This document shows positions 1 to 7,679 of a stretch of DNA of 40,101 bases, piece after piece. Position 1 is the first letter of the stretch. Every line of letters starts with the position of its first letter. Source of the DNA: Chloroflexota bacterium (lineage in GTDB: Bacteria > Chloroflexota > Anaerolineae > Anaerolineales > Villigracilaceae); contig JAIOAU010000024.1 in NCBI GenBank assembly GCA_019873655.1, forward strand, positions 1 through 40,101. Reading direction: 5' to 3'. Under the pieces are notes generated by a model, which was given only the letters and a program-made list of their open reading frames with translations, searched no databases and was not told the DNA's origin. Made by a program: the position numbers and the translations under genes.

Positions 1-1
1 C

Positions 2-385
2 GAGCAGGAACGCTGGGCAGCGCGGCGGCAGGCCATGCTGGAGGAGGACATCCAACGCGTCCGCGACGCCCACCGCCGGGCCGAGGCCGCTCAGCCCGAA
101 CCGCAGGGACAACCTTCTGTAGGTACATTGGTTGCCATCGGGATTTTGATCACATTAGCAATTGTTGTCACAGAAATACTTCTTATTTGGGCCGAAGTTA
201 ACATGGCTGCCGCTGCCGCAGTTGCTCCTGTGGTCGGTATTCCGCTAGAGATTGTGCTAATAAGTGCAAGCGTATTCTTGATTGACTTTGAGATTGCATA
301 TTGGGCTTACGTTTATAATGTGAGTAACAATCCTTTCGTGGAACAGCGCCTCGATCTACTACCGCCTTGGGGATTGGATGATTAA
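2..385 (+). CDS. 3' end of a larger protein with a membrane-embedded C-terminal tip
   Basis: The frame is open to the left edge, so the true start lies outside the window; the first internal ATG is at 35. The first ~38 residues are charged and Arg/Ala/Glu-rich, probably helical, and encoded by very GC-rich DNA. Just after a Gln-Pro-Ser-Val at about 110-121 the base composition drops sharply, and the rest encodes two hydrophobic segments (about residues 40-65 and 75-105 of the visible part) and a short polar tail. The abrupt change suggests that a foreign C-terminal module was joined to a native protein. A small membrane-protein gene follows 29 nt later. The function is not recognised; a polymorphic-toxin-like tip is only a hypothesis. 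Confidence 0.6.
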   Translation, partial: EQERWAARRQAMLEEDIQRVRDAHRRAEAAQPEPQGQPSVGTLVAIGILITLAIVVTEILLIWAEVNMAAAAAVAPVVGIPLEIVLISASVFLIDFEIAYWAYVYNVSNNPFVEQRLDLLPPWGLDD

Positions 386-414
386 AACTTTTTGAAACAG
401 AAGGAGAATCTTCG

Positions 415-714
415 ATGCCAATCATTGCTTTTGTGTTGGTCACAATTATTGGAATATCTGCAACCGGTTTAGCGCTTCATTCCTTAAAGAAAGACAAATT
501 CGTTTCTCATCATCGTCTTGCTCTAACTTTGACAATTGGATTAGGGCTTACCTGGGCGGTTGCTTTTTTTGTGCCGCTTGCGATAGCACAGCATACTCTA
601 TTGCTAGATTGGCATCTTGTTTTATTTGGTGTTGGGCATTCGCTTTTTATAACGCTGCTCATTTACATTGTGGCACGTATTCTATACAAAATCAAAATTT
701 ACTCTCGTAAGTAA
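415..714 (+). CDS. Small three-helix membrane protein, unknown function
   Basis: This 99-residue protein has three predicted transmembrane segments (about residues 2-22, 35-60 and 67-92) and a basic C-terminus. A good Shine-Dalgarno sequence (AAGGAG) lies about 10 nt before the ATG. The DNA is AT-rich compared with the rest of the window, like the tip of the upstream gene, so the two probably arrived together. Placement straight after a variable C-terminal tip would suit an immunity or partner protein, but nothing in the sequence proves that. No family recognised. Confidence 0.6.
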   Translation: MPIIAFVLVTIIGISATGLALHSLKKDKFVSHHRLALTLTIGLGLTWAVAFFVPLAIAQHTLLLDWHLVLFGVGHSLFITLLIYIVARILYKIKIYSRK

Positions 715-846
715 TCCGTCCCGTCGCTCGGAGGATCGTCGATCCTACAGCCTGGGAACGGGGCGTCGCCGCCGGGCGCGATTCTCACACCGCCAGACTG
801 GCTGACTAACCCGCTGCAGATCCTCCTCCCCGGCCAGCCGCCGACC
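715..846 (+). pseudogene. High-GC in-frame front end of the M23 gene, likely a displaced protein fragment
   Basis: These 44 codons run without a stop from the codon after the TAA at 712-714 into the M23 reading frame. They start Ser-Val-Pro-Ser and include the readable string PPDWLTNPLQILLPGQPP. Third codon positions are mostly G or C, as in the native genes here, whereas the neighbours on both sides are AT-richer. There is no ATG and no ribosome binding site. It is best read as a remnant of a coding region whose upstream part was replaced. Confidence 0.45.
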
Positions 847-1785
847 GTGCTGCGGGCAGATCCCGCCCCGGCGGGTCTGTGGACGAGTCAGCCATCCGGG
901 TTGATGGTACCAAACAGCAGCAGTCTCGGCCTGGTCAGGACGGGTGGGGTCACAGTGCCAGCGGTCACGATGCCGGGGCAAGGAGTAAGTTTCGGGACTT
1001 TTCCCAGTAACTCGACCGCATCTGGTTGGAGATGCGGACCAGATGGAATGTACTGTGATAATGATCCACACAATACGATAGAGGTGACTCTTGGAGAAAA
1101 TATTGACAGCGCAGATAATGAAAGGTTAACAACACTTCCCGACCATCCAAGAATTACAGCCTTGCCCGTCGCATCAGACTATCTTCAGGGAGTGCAATGG
1201 TTTGGAGGCACTTATAACGCGTGGCTATTATGGAACCAGGGTAGTGATGTTTATCAATACTGTCATTATTTTCATTGCGGCTTGGATTTACTGGCCCCTT
1301 GGGGAACTCCTGTAATTGCAGGCACTTCAGGAATTGTCATATACTCAGGTTGTTCCCCTAACAATTACGAAGGGCCTTGCAAAGTCCAAGTGGAGGTGGA
1401 AACTAATACGGGTGTATATGTGATCACGTATGGACATTTGGGAGGCGAACCGGCTGTTCGCGCTGGGGAATATGTACATCCGAACACTGTAATTGGTGTG
1501 GTTGGAAACAATAGCAGGCCCCTTGTTCCAGATGGCGCTTTTAACCACCTTCACTTTGAGATCAGAGGTCCGGGCGGCTGGGGAGGAAATAGTCTAAATC
1601 CCATTCTTTATATGAGCGATGAAGATGTGACTACTTTGATCAAAATAACTCATAGTCAGACCGTTGAACCGGCTATGGCTGTTTATTATGATGATGGCAT
1701 TGTATACACTTTCCCACCGCCTGATTACTTGATGCCCAATAGCATAAACCGCTATACCACCGATCCTTACTTTACTCACCATTAG
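847..1785 (+). CDS. M23-family (LytM-type) metallopeptidase domain protein
   Basis: This is probably a zinc peptidoglycan endopeptidase. From the GTG at 847 the Zn-site motifs are H143-C-G-L-D147 and H234-L-H236-F-E, with a Tyr-Gly-His-Leu between them, all in the order expected for M23. The frame is open back to 715, directly after the stop of the preceding gene. That high-GC stretch is Pro/Gly-rich and has no convincing Shine-Dalgarno site or signal peptide, so the start at 847 is arbitrary. From about 985 onward the DNA becomes AT-richer and the catalytic domain begins. The gene may therefore be the displaced 3' portion of a larger secreted protein and may no longer be expressed. A lipoprotein gene follows 27 nt downstream. 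Confidence 0.7.
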   Translation: MLRADPAPAGLWTSQPSGLMVPNSSSLGLVRTGGVTVPAVTMPGQGVSFGTFPSNSTASGWRCGPDGMYCDNDPHNTIEVTLGENIDSADNERLTTLPDHPRITALPVASDYLQGVQWFGGTYNAWLLWNQGSDVYQYCHYFHCGLDLLAPWGTPVIAGTSGIVIYSGCSPNNYEGPCKVQVEVETNTGVYVITYGHLGGEPAVRAGEYVHPNTVIGVVGNNSRPLVPDGAFNHLHFEIRGPGGWGGNSLNPILYMSDEDVTTLIKITHSQTVEPAMAVYYDDGIVYTFPPPDYLMPNSINRYTTDPYFTHH

Positions 1786-1812
1786 GATGGGAGCCTATAA
1801 AAGGAGTTCAGC

Positions 1813-2388
1813 ATGATTAACAAGTTCTTCTCTCTTATACTTTTGTGTTTTCTTCTGTCGGCCTGTACCAGAATAAACGCCGTGGATTTTGTCTCTATCG
1901 AAGAAAGATCGACCCATGAACAACATTTCTCGGCGCCTACTTTCTCTAGAGAGATCCAGGATTATGTCGGGTTGATCGTTCCTCCTTACCCAGACAACTT
2001 GCACGCGGTCGCCGGAATGGTCTTGCCGGACTCTTCTGGTCAATGGGCCTTGTTTGTAGTGAAAAACAACGAAACTTTCATGCTGTGGTTGATCAAGTTA
2101 GATCATCGGGACAACGAAGGCAATCCGTTTTGGATGGTTACCAATGGGCTCATACTCCCTCCCTTGGCAGAATTTCAAGTGATAATCCCTTTTCAGTGTA
2201 GAATTTGGGGCGAGTTTGATTATGATCTTGTAGTTCTGGCAACGTTAGAGCCCGAAAACGCTAATTCGAGATATATAGACGAAAGCCATATTCAATTTGC
2301 ATGGACGGTAAATCGTGACACCGGAACACTTGAATCAATAGACAACGAAGGCATAGATTGTTATGCTGAGACAGTTCTGTTTCCCTGA
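1813..2388 (+). CDS. Lipoprotein of unknown function in the low-GC patch
   Basis: The 191-residue product begins with a type II signal peptide: a Lys near the N-terminus, a hydrophobic Leu-rich stretch and a Leu-Ser-Ala-Cys lipobox with Cys at residue 18. It is therefore expected on the outer face of the cytoplasmic membrane. A strong AAAAGGAG lies 9 nt before the ATG. The rest is a mixed soluble domain with no motif I recognise. It follows the M23 gene by 27 nt and shares its AT-rich composition, so they probably moved together. If the peptidase is an effector, this could be its protective partner, but that is inference. Confidence 0.65.
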   Translation: MINKFFSLILLCFLLSACTRINAVDFVSIEERSTHEQHFSAPTFSREIQDYVGLIVPPYPDNLHAVAGMVLPDSSGQWALFVVKNNETFMLWLIKLDHRDNEGNPFWMVTNGLILPPLAEFQVIIPFQCRIWGEFDYDLVVLATLEPENANSRYIDESHIQFAWTVNRDTGTLESIDNEGIDCYAETVLFP

Positions 2389-2550
2389 TCTGTCAACCCT
2401 GCCTTCGCCGCCCCGCCGCCCGGCCTCCCGCCTGATGATTACTGGACCTGGCGCGCAGGCGTGGGGCGAGGAACGACAGAAAAAGAGTTCAAAATCAACC
2501 CCCTCCCGCCCTCGAAAACCGATCCGTTCCCGGTCCGAACCCGCAATTGA
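2389..2550 (+). pseudogene. Orphan high-GC protein tail (53 codons plus stop)
   Basis: The lipoprotein stop codon (2386-2388) is followed in the same frame by 53 sense codons and a TGA at 2548-2550. The translation starts SVNPAFAAPPPGLPPDDYWT and ends in PFPVRTRN. Third positions are strongly G/C-biased as in real genes of this genome, but there is no start codon or ribosome binding site. It looks like the 3' end of a gene cut off from its 5' part, possibly the original C-terminus of the protein whose body lies left of the window. Confidence 0.45.
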
Positions 2551-2553
2551 CTT

Positions 2554-2582
2554 TTGCAATCGGCCTGAGTTGGCGCGATAAT
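2554..2582 (+). promoter_or_regulatory. Promoter for the lipoprotein gene at 2695
   Basis: TTGCAA at 2554-2559 and GATAAT at 2577-2582 are separated by 17 nt, matching a housekeeping sigma promoter. The predicted transcript would start near 2589 and carry a leader of about 105 nt before the ATG at 2695. No clear terminator or riboswitch fold was seen in that leader. Confidence 0.5.
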
Positions 2583-2694
2583 GAGATGTCTTTCCTCAGC
2601 CATCGCGGCCACTCATCGCCATTGCGCCTTCCGCAGAGAATGGGCAGTTCCAAGTCGGCGCAACTTTCCCCCGTTTTCTTGAAAGGAGCATCAC

Positions 2695-3258
2695 ATGTTT
2701 TCCTGTAAACGAAGTCGTCCGTTGGTATTTTTGCCGATATTGGCTGTCCTGCTCATCGTGATGCTGGCCTGCGGGACCTCAACGCCGCCCGCGCCCACCT
2801 CGGAGAGCACCCCCGACGCAACCATCCCCGAAATCACCGTCCTGCCAGAGCCGGGCGAGGTGCCAGGCGACTACCTGTGGGTGGGAAGCAGCGACCGCAT
2901 CGACGATTTGCTCATCTCCTTCTGCGTCTACCAGAACCAGGTGGATCTGGTCCATATTGCCACGGAGATCTTCTGCCAGGACAAGCAGACCGGCGAAAAC
3001 TACAGTTACTGGGTGGATTTCACGACCGAGGAGGGCGTTTGGTTTGCTCTGGATCAAGATGGATTTTTCAACAGCGCCGGATATGAAATGCCGGAGGGAG
3101 TATACGGCGGACTGATTGTCGGCCTGGACGGTTACCTCAGCGGCAACACGGGCAATGTCCAGGTCATATTGCATTCGGAAAACGATGTGGCCCGGTGCGA
3201 GGCTGCCCCGCCCAGCATCAACGTAAGGCGCACCCAGAATTTGTGTGTGCGTTATTGA
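2695..3258 (+). CDS. Lipoprotein of unknown function
   Basis: The 187-residue product has a basic N-terminus, a long hydrophobic helix and a Met-Leu-Ala-Cys lipobox with the lipidated Cys at residue 26. A Pro/Thr/Ser-rich linker (about residues 30-60) leads to a compact domain with four Cys that could form disulfides. GAAAGGAG lies before the ATG. The gene is GC-rich like the chromosome, unlike the lipoprotein just upstream. Its last 7 nt overlap the end of the convergent sirtuin gene. The function is unknown; an exported binding or scaffold role is only a guess. Confidence 0.75.
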   Translation: MFSCKRSRPLVFLPILAVLLIVMLACGTSTPPAPTSESTPDATIPEITVLPEPGEVPGDYLWVGSSDRIDDLLISFCVYQNQVDLVHIATEIFCQDKQTGENYSYWVDFTTEEGVWFALDQDGFFNSAGYEMPEGVYGGLIVGLDGYLSGNTGNVQVILHSENDVARCEAAPPSINVRRTQNLCVRY

Positions 3259-4013
3259 GTCTGCCCCCACACCGCCGCGACCAGCGCCGGCAAAATCTCG
3301 CCGGATTTGCCTCGTAGAAAGAAATCGGCCTGGGCCGTCAGCGGCGTCGGCTCCAGGTTGATTTCCACCACCGCCGCCCCGCCGCCCCTGGCCGCATACG
3401 CCAGCGAGGCCGCCGGCTGGACCAGGCCCGAGGTCCCGATCGAAAAGAAGACCTGACAGGCGCGCGCCGCCGCCCAGGCCGCATCCAGCGCCTCGGACGG
3501 CAGCATCTCCCCGAACCAGACCACGTCCGGGCGCAGCAGCCCGCCGCAGGCCGCGCACCGGGGGACGGTCTCCCCGTCCTCGCGCCAGGTCGCGGCGGGT
3601 TGTCCGCATTCGAAACACTTGACCCGCCGGATGTTGCCGTGCAGTTCGATGACCTTTGGGCTGCCGGCCCTGGCGTGCAGGCCGTCCACGTTCTGCGTGA
3701 TGAGCGTGAAATCTTCGATGCAGCGGGCCATCTCGACCAGGGCGTAGTGACCGGGGTTCGGCGCGACCGAGTCCGCCCGGGCGCGGCGCATGGCGTACCA
3801 ATCCCAGACCAGTTTGGGGTTGCGCCGGAAGGCTTCGGGCGTCGCCAGGTCTTCGGGGCGATACTGCGCCCACAGGCCGCTCTGGGCGTCGCGGAAGGTC
3901 GGCACCCCCGACTCCTGCGAGACGCCCGCCCCGGTCAAGGCCGCGGCGCGCCGACAGGCGCGCAGCAGGCTGATGAGTTCGGGAGGAAAGTTCGTCTCCA
4001 TCTGCTCACACAT
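3252..4013 (-). CDS. cobB: Sir2-family NAD-dependent protein deacylase
   Basis: Sirtuins remove acyl groups from lysines while consuming NAD+, giving nicotinamide and O-acyl-ADP-ribose. The sequence shows the NAD-binding Gly-Ala-Gly-Val (residues 28-31), Pro-Thr-Phe-Arg (38-41), TQNVDGLH (106-113), catalytic His125-Gly, and a zinc site of two CxxC pairs (C133/C136, C153/C156). Length (253) is normal. Tyr73-x-x-Arg76 matches the class III signature linked to succinyl/malonyl removal, so it may be a desuccinylase as well as a deacetylase. The ATG overlaps the end of the exonuclease III gene by 8 nt, implying translational coupling; a second Met at residue 5 is an alternative start. Confidence 0.93.
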   Translation of the reverse strand: MCEQMETNFPPELISLLRACRRAAALTGAGVSQESGVPTFRDAQSGLWAQYRPEDLATPEAFRRNPKLVWDWYAMRRARADSVAPNPGHYALVEMARCIEDFTLITQNVDGLHARAGSPKVIELHGNIRRVKCFECGQPAATWREDGETVPRCAACGGLLRPDVVWFGEMLPSEALDAAWAAARACQVFFSIGTSGLVQPAASLAYAARGGGAAVVEINLEPTPLTAQADFFLRGKSGEILPALVAAVWGQTQ

Positions 4014-4776
4014 CGAGCGTCAGGCTGATCGGACAATGGTCGGAGCCCATCACCTCGTCATGGATTTCGGCGGCGAGGATACGTTCCCGTAAATCGGGCG
4101 AGACCATGAAATAATCTATCCGCCAGCCGACGTTGCGCTCGCGGGCGCGCGTGACCATGTCCCACCAGGTGTACTTGACCGTATCGGGATGCAGATAGCG
4201 GAAGGTATCCACCAGCCCGGCCGCGAAGAATTCGCCCAGGCCGGCGCGCTCCTCGGGCAGAAAACCGCTGGTCTTGGCGTTTTCCTTCGGGCGGGCGAGA
4301 TCGATCTCGGCGTACGCCGTGTTGAAATCGCCCGCCACGACAAGCAGCCGCCCGGCCTCGATATACCCCTGCGCCACTTCCAGGAAGCGCTTGTAGAAAG
4401 CCAGTTTGTGCGCCACCCATTCCGGGCCGCGCCCGCCGTTGGGGAAGTAGATGTTGAAAAAGACGAAGGGCTCGAACTCATGGATGAGCGTGCGGCCCTC
4501 GACATCGAAGCGCGCTTCGCCCAGCCCTTCGATCACCCGCTGCGGAGCGCGGCGCGAAAAGGTCGCCACGCCGCTGTAGCCCTTGCGCTCGGCCGCGCTC
4601 CAGGCCGCCTGGTAACCGGGCGGATTGCGCAGCGCCGCCGAGAGTTGCTCCGGGTGCGCCTTCGTCTCCTGGACGGCGACCACGTCCGCGCCGCAGTTGG
4701 CCAGCCAATCGAGGAAGCCTTTTTTCTCCGCCGCGCGGATGCCGTTGACGTTCCACGAAATCAATTTCCAGGTCAT
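4006..4776 (-). CDS. xth: Exodeoxyribonuclease III (AP endonuclease)
   Basis: The 256-residue product belongs to the endonuclease/exonuclease/phosphatase family and would cut DNA at abasic sites and trim 3' ends in base-excision repair. Visible motifs are SWNVNGIRA at the N-terminus, the metal-binding QETK, the IYFPNGGRG segment, GDFNTA, the W-R-I-D-Y-F block and the terminal catalytic GSDHCPI. The frame is open far upstream, but the ATG at 4776 begins exactly at the family's usual MTWKLISWN start, so the longer form is rejected. The spacing is 26 nt from the preceding 75-aa gene, and the end overlaps the sirtuin start. It is part of a four-gene minus-strand operon. Confidence 0.95.
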   Translation of the reverse strand: MTWKLISWNVNGIRAAEKKGFLDWLANCGADVVAVQETKAHPEQLSAALRNPPGYQAAWSAAERKGYSGVATFSRRAPQRVIEGLGEARFDVEGRTLIHEFEPFVFFNIYFPNGGRGPEWVAHKLAFYKRFLEVAQGYIEAGRLLVVAGDFNTAYAEIDLARPKENAKTSGFLPEERAGLGEFFAAGLVDTFRYLHPDTVKYTWWDMVTRARERNVGWRIDYFMVSPDLRERILAAEIHDEVMGSDHCPISLTLDV

Positions 4777-4802
4777 GCTCGCGCCGTCCTGGTCGCCGCG
4801 TT

Positions 4803-5030
4803 TCAATGCCAGCCGCCGGTCTGCATGCGGTTCCGAATCTCCTCCTGCAAGGCAGAGAGCATTTCCAGATAGGACTCGCGGTTGGCCGGGCTGCCCAAGG
4901 TGGCCTGTTCCTCGAGACGGGCCAGGAAATAGACCACCCAAGAGAGCCAGGTGCGCGGGTTGCTTTGCAGACGGGCAATTTGCTTGACGATCTCGAGCAG
5001 GTCATCACGCAGCATGCTTTCCTTGCTCAT
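4803..5030 (-). CDS. 75-residue helical protein, unknown function
   Basis: This short gene is supported by a strong AAGGAGGA about 6 nt before its ATG and by an ATGA overlap with the stop of the SAM hydrolase gene. The product is rich in Leu, Glu and Arg, predicted mostly helical and soluble, without Cys pairs or a signal peptide. No family is recognised. Its position between SAM hydrolase and exonuclease III in a tightly packed operon suggests co-expression, but gives no specific function. Confidence 0.7.
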   Translation of the reverse strand: MSKESMLRDDLLEIVKQIARLQSNPRTWLSWVVYFLARLEEQATLGSPANRESYLEMLSALQEEIRNRMQTGGWH

Positions 5031-5899
5031 GGTTCATCCTCCTTACTGGTTTCGGTCGTTGGACTCTTCTCGTTCGAGAAAACACTTTCCGAGGGCGAAC
5101 TGCTTAATTGTATCACCGCCGCCGCGTCCCCCAGACGCGCCCCCGTCCGGGCGGCCGCCGAACCCTCGACCACGGCGATCTCCAGCCGTCCCTGGCTGTC
5201 GAACAGCGCGATCAGGCTGCCGGGAGGCTGTTCGCCGTAGGCGGCCTGGATTCCGGCGATCTCGAAATCGCCCAGACGAATGAGCACGTTTCGGGCATCG
5301 GCCAGCAACTCGGCTGTCAGATCGGTGGTCAGGTTGCCGAAGTGGTCGATCGCAATGATGTGGGCGCGCCAGCCGTCGGGGACGCGCTCCGGCCTGGGGA
5401 GGCAAATCCGCGCCGGGTCGCGGAGAGCAGGCCCGAGGTCCGCGAGTGGGACGCCGGCGGCGAGGTGGGCGGCGACGGGGGCGAAGAGGTCGCGTCCGTG
5501 GAAGGTGCGGCTGACCTTCGGCAAAAAGTAGCGTTCGTTCGTCAAATGGACGAATTCCATCGGCCAGCCGTTCTTCTCGGCCTCTTCGTAGATGGGCGTG
5601 AAGAGGCCGTTGTCGGGCCCGACGAAGAAATAATCGCCGAGCCGCGCCGCCAGCGGACGGCGCGCCGTCCCGACGCCGGGATCGACGATGGCTAGATGAA
5701 TCGTCCCGGCCGGGAAGAAGCGAAAGACGCCTGCCAGGGTCAGCGCGCCGGCCCGGATGTCCTGCGGCGGGACCTGGTGGGTGATGTCCACGAGTTGGGC
5801 GGCGGGGCAGATTTCCAGGATGACGCCCTTCATCGCGCCGACGAAGCCGTCCTGCAGGCCGAAATCGGTGGTCAAGGTGATCAGCGGGAGGGGTTTCAT
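5027..5899 (-). CDS. S-adenosyl-L-methionine hydroxide adenosyltransferase (DUF62, SAM hydrolase)
   Basis: DUF62 enzymes split SAM with water-derived hydroxide, giving adenosine and methionine; fluorinase and chlorinase are relatives. The N-terminal TLTTDFGLQDGFVGAMKG, a Asp-Ile-Thr-His, VDPGVG, GPDNG and TFHGRD are all present. Asp73, Arg80 and His134 fit the family's Asp-Arg-His triad. The C-terminal domain carries DHFGNLTTD. Length is 290; the last ~20 residues are a polar, probably disordered tail. A TATAAT sits exactly 6 nt before the ATG, so the mRNA is probably leaderless. It heads the operon with the 75-aa gene, xth and the sirtuin. It is unlikely to be a halogenase, as those are rare and no specific halide-site signature was recognised. 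Confidence 0.9.
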   Translation of the reverse strand: MKPLPLITLTTDFGLQDGFVGAMKGVILEICPAAQLVDITHQVPPQDIRAGALTLAGVFRFFPAGTIHLAIVDPGVGTARRPLAARLGDYFFVGPDNGLFTPIYEEAEKNGWPMEFVHLTNERYFLPKVSRTFHGRDLFAPVAAHLAAGVPLADLGPALRDPARICLPRPERVPDGWRAHIIAIDHFGNLTTDLTAELLADARNVLIRLGDFEIAGIQAAYGEQPPGSLIALFDSQGRLEIAVVEGSAAARTGARLGDAAAVIQLSSSPSESVFSNEKSPTTETSKEDEP

Positions 5900-5911
5900 G
5901 ACCCCATTATA
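5900..5911 (-). promoter_or_regulatory. -10 element giving a leaderless SAM hydrolase transcript
   Basis: TATAAT on the minus strand (plus-strand 5906-5911) is followed by 6 nt and then the ATG. Initiation 6-7 nt after the -10 would place the first nucleotide at the start codon. The -35 region is weak. Confidence 0.55.
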
Positions 5912-5981
5912 CGCGCGGACGGGCGTTTTCTTCCTCGCGAGAACATGAGACTTGTCACGCTCAAAAAGAGACGCTTGGTCT

Positions 5982-6010
5982 TTGACGCCGGCCCTGCCAT
6001 TTGCTATACT
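5982..6010 (+). promoter_or_regulatory. Strong promoter of the P5C dehydrogenase gene
   Basis: TTGACG (5982-5987) and TATACT (6005-6010) are 17 nt apart, close to the housekeeping consensus. A start near 6017 would leave a leader of about 28 nt with the Shine-Dalgarno CAGGAGG before the ATG at 6045. Confidence 0.8.
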
Positions 6011-6044
6011 AACAGCATCCCCACATTTCTCAGGAGGTTACCCA

Positions 6045-7619
6045 ATGGCAGGCTTCAAGTTAACGTACGCGACCATGTTCAACCCGCCCGAGGAACTGCA
6101 TACCCAGTTCGACGCGGCGCTGGCCAAAGTCAAGGCGAATCTCGGCAAAGAACACGCCATGATCATCGCCAACAAAGACGTGTATGCGGATGAGAAGTTC
6201 GAGGACCGCTCGCCCATCAACACCGACTGGGTGCTGGCGGTCATGCAAAAGGGCAACGAAAAACACGCCGCCGAGGCGCTGGCGGCGGCCCGCAAGGCCT
6301 TCCCGGCCTGGAGCCGCACGCCCTGGCAGAAGCGCGTCGAATTGCTGCGCAAGGCGGCTTCCCTGATCGAGGAGCGGCTGTTCGAAATCGGCGCCAGCAT
6401 GGCGCTGGAGGTCGGCAAGAACCGCATGGAGTCGCTCGGCGACGTGCAGGAGACCGCCGACCTGATCTACTACGCCTGCAGTCAGATGGAAGCCAACGAC
6501 GGCTTCATCAAGCCGATGGGCAAGGACCCGCTGGTCGGCTACGACGCCACCAACATTTCCGTCCTGCGCCCCTACGGCGTCTGGCTGGTGGTCAGCCCCT
6601 TCAACTTCCCCTTCGCCCTGACCGGCGGCCCGGCCGGCGCGGCGCTGGTGGCCGGCAACACGGTCGTCATCAAGCCCGCCACCGACACGCCCTGGATCGT
6701 GCGCCTGCTGGCCGAATGCTTCCGCGACGCCGGCCTGCCGGAGGGCGTCTGCAACTTCGTCACCGGCCCGGGCCGCACCCTCGGCCAGGCGCTGGTCGAA
6801 AGCCCCGAGGTGGACGGCGTGACCTTCACCGGCTCCTACGACGTCGGCATGAAGATGTTCCGCGACTTCGCCAACGGCAAATACGTCCGCCCGATCATCC
6901 TCGAACTGGGCGGCAAGAACCCGTGCATCGTCTCGCGTCACGCCGACCTGGAGCGCGCCGCGGTCGGCATCATCCGCTCTTCCTTCGGCCTGCAGGGACA
7001 GAAATGCTCGGCCTCCTCGCGCGTTTACATCGAGGAGCCGGTCTATGACGAACTGGTCGCCCGGCTGAAGGACATGGCCGAAAAACTGACCATCGGCGAC
7101 CCGACCGAACGCGCCAACTGGATGGGCCCGGTCATCAACAAGAACGCCTATCAAGACTTCCAGGCCTTCGTCAAGGAGGCGCTGGAGGGCGGCGGCAAAC
7201 TGCTGACCGGCGGCAAAGTCCTGACCGAGGGCGCTCTGGCCAAGGGCTACTTCTGCCAGCCGACCTTCATCGTGGACCTTCCGCTCAACCACCGCCTGTG
7301 GAAGTACGAAATGTTCCTGCCCATCACCACCATCGCCAAGGTCAAGAACCTGGACGAGGCCATGCGCGAGGCCAACGACGTCAACTACGGCCTGACGGCT
7401 GGCTTCTACGGCACCGAGGAGGAGGCCCAGTGGTTCTTCGACAACATCGAGGCGGGCGTCACCTACGCCAACCGCCCGCAGGGCGCCACCACCGGCGCCT
7501 GGCCCGGCTTCCAGCCCTTCGGCGGCTGGAAAGGCTCCGGCTCGAGCGGCAAGAACGCCGGCGGCTACTACTACCTGCAACTCTACATGCACGAGCAAAT
7601 CCGCACACTGATTCGCTAA
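6045..7619 (+). CDS. pruA: L-glutamate gamma-semialdehyde (1-pyrroline-5-carboxylate) dehydrogenase
   Basis: This enzyme would oxidise glutamate semialdehyde, formed from proline or arginine, to glutamate with NAD+. The 524-residue protein has the aldehyde dehydrogenase fold signatures: PFNFP, the NAD-binding FTGS segment, general base E287 in LELGGKNP, and catalytic C321 in GQKCSA. The extended N-terminus and overall length match the P5C dehydrogenase subfamily better than generic aldehyde dehydrogenases. The frame extends upstream to 5952, but CAGGAGG sits 8 nt before the ATG at 6045 and a promoter overlaps the longer form, so 6045 is chosen. No proline dehydrogenase gene lies next to it. 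A terminator follows at 7644. Confidence 0.93.
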   Translation: MAGFKLTYATMFNPPEELHTQFDAALAKVKANLGKEHAMIIANKDVYADEKFEDRSPINTDWVLAVMQKGNEKHAAEALAAARKAFPAWSRTPWQKRVELLRKAASLIEERLFEIGASMALEVGKNRMESLGDVQETADLIYYACSQMEANDGFIKPMGKDPLVGYDATNISVLRPYGVWLVVSPFNFPFALTGGPAGAALVAGNTVVIKPATDTPWIVRLLAECFRDAGLPEGVCNFVTGPGRTLGQALVESPEVDGVTFTGSYDVGMKMFRDFANGKYVRPIILELGGKNPCIVSRHADLERAAVGIIRSSFGLQGQKCSASSRVYIEEPVYDELVARLKDMAEKLTIGDPTERANWMGPVINKNAYQDFQAFVKEALEGGGKLLTGGKVLTEGALAKGYFCQPTFIVDLPLNHRLWKYEMFLPITTIAKVKNLDEAMREANDVNYGLTAGFYGTEEEAQWFFDNIEAGVTYANRPQGATTGAWPGFQPFGGWKGSGSSGKNAGGYYYLQLYMHEQIRTLIR

Positions 7620-7643
7620 TTCCGGTTAAAATTACTCCCGGAT

Positions 7644-7676
7644 GGGGAGGATGCGAACCATCCTCCCCTTTCGATT
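7644..7676 (+). terminator. Rho-independent terminator after pruA
   Basis: A perfect 10-bp stem (7644-7653 with 7659-7668, GGGGAGGATG and its complement) with a 5-nt loop is followed by a T-rich stretch. It separates pruA from the next operon. Confidence 0.75.
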
Positions 7677-7679
7677 TCT

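Noticed and set aside
5952-6044. Upstream in-frame extension of P5C dehydrogenase
   Set aside because: It contains the promoter, and CAGGAGG directly precedes the ATG at 6045, which gives the normal family N-terminus.
6060-7598. Long antisense ORF (512 aa) opposite the P5C dehydrogenase gene
   Set aside because: It is a by-product of GC-rich codon bias on the coding strand. It has no ribosome site, its translation is low-complexity Gly/Ala/Val, and pruA has clear motifs.
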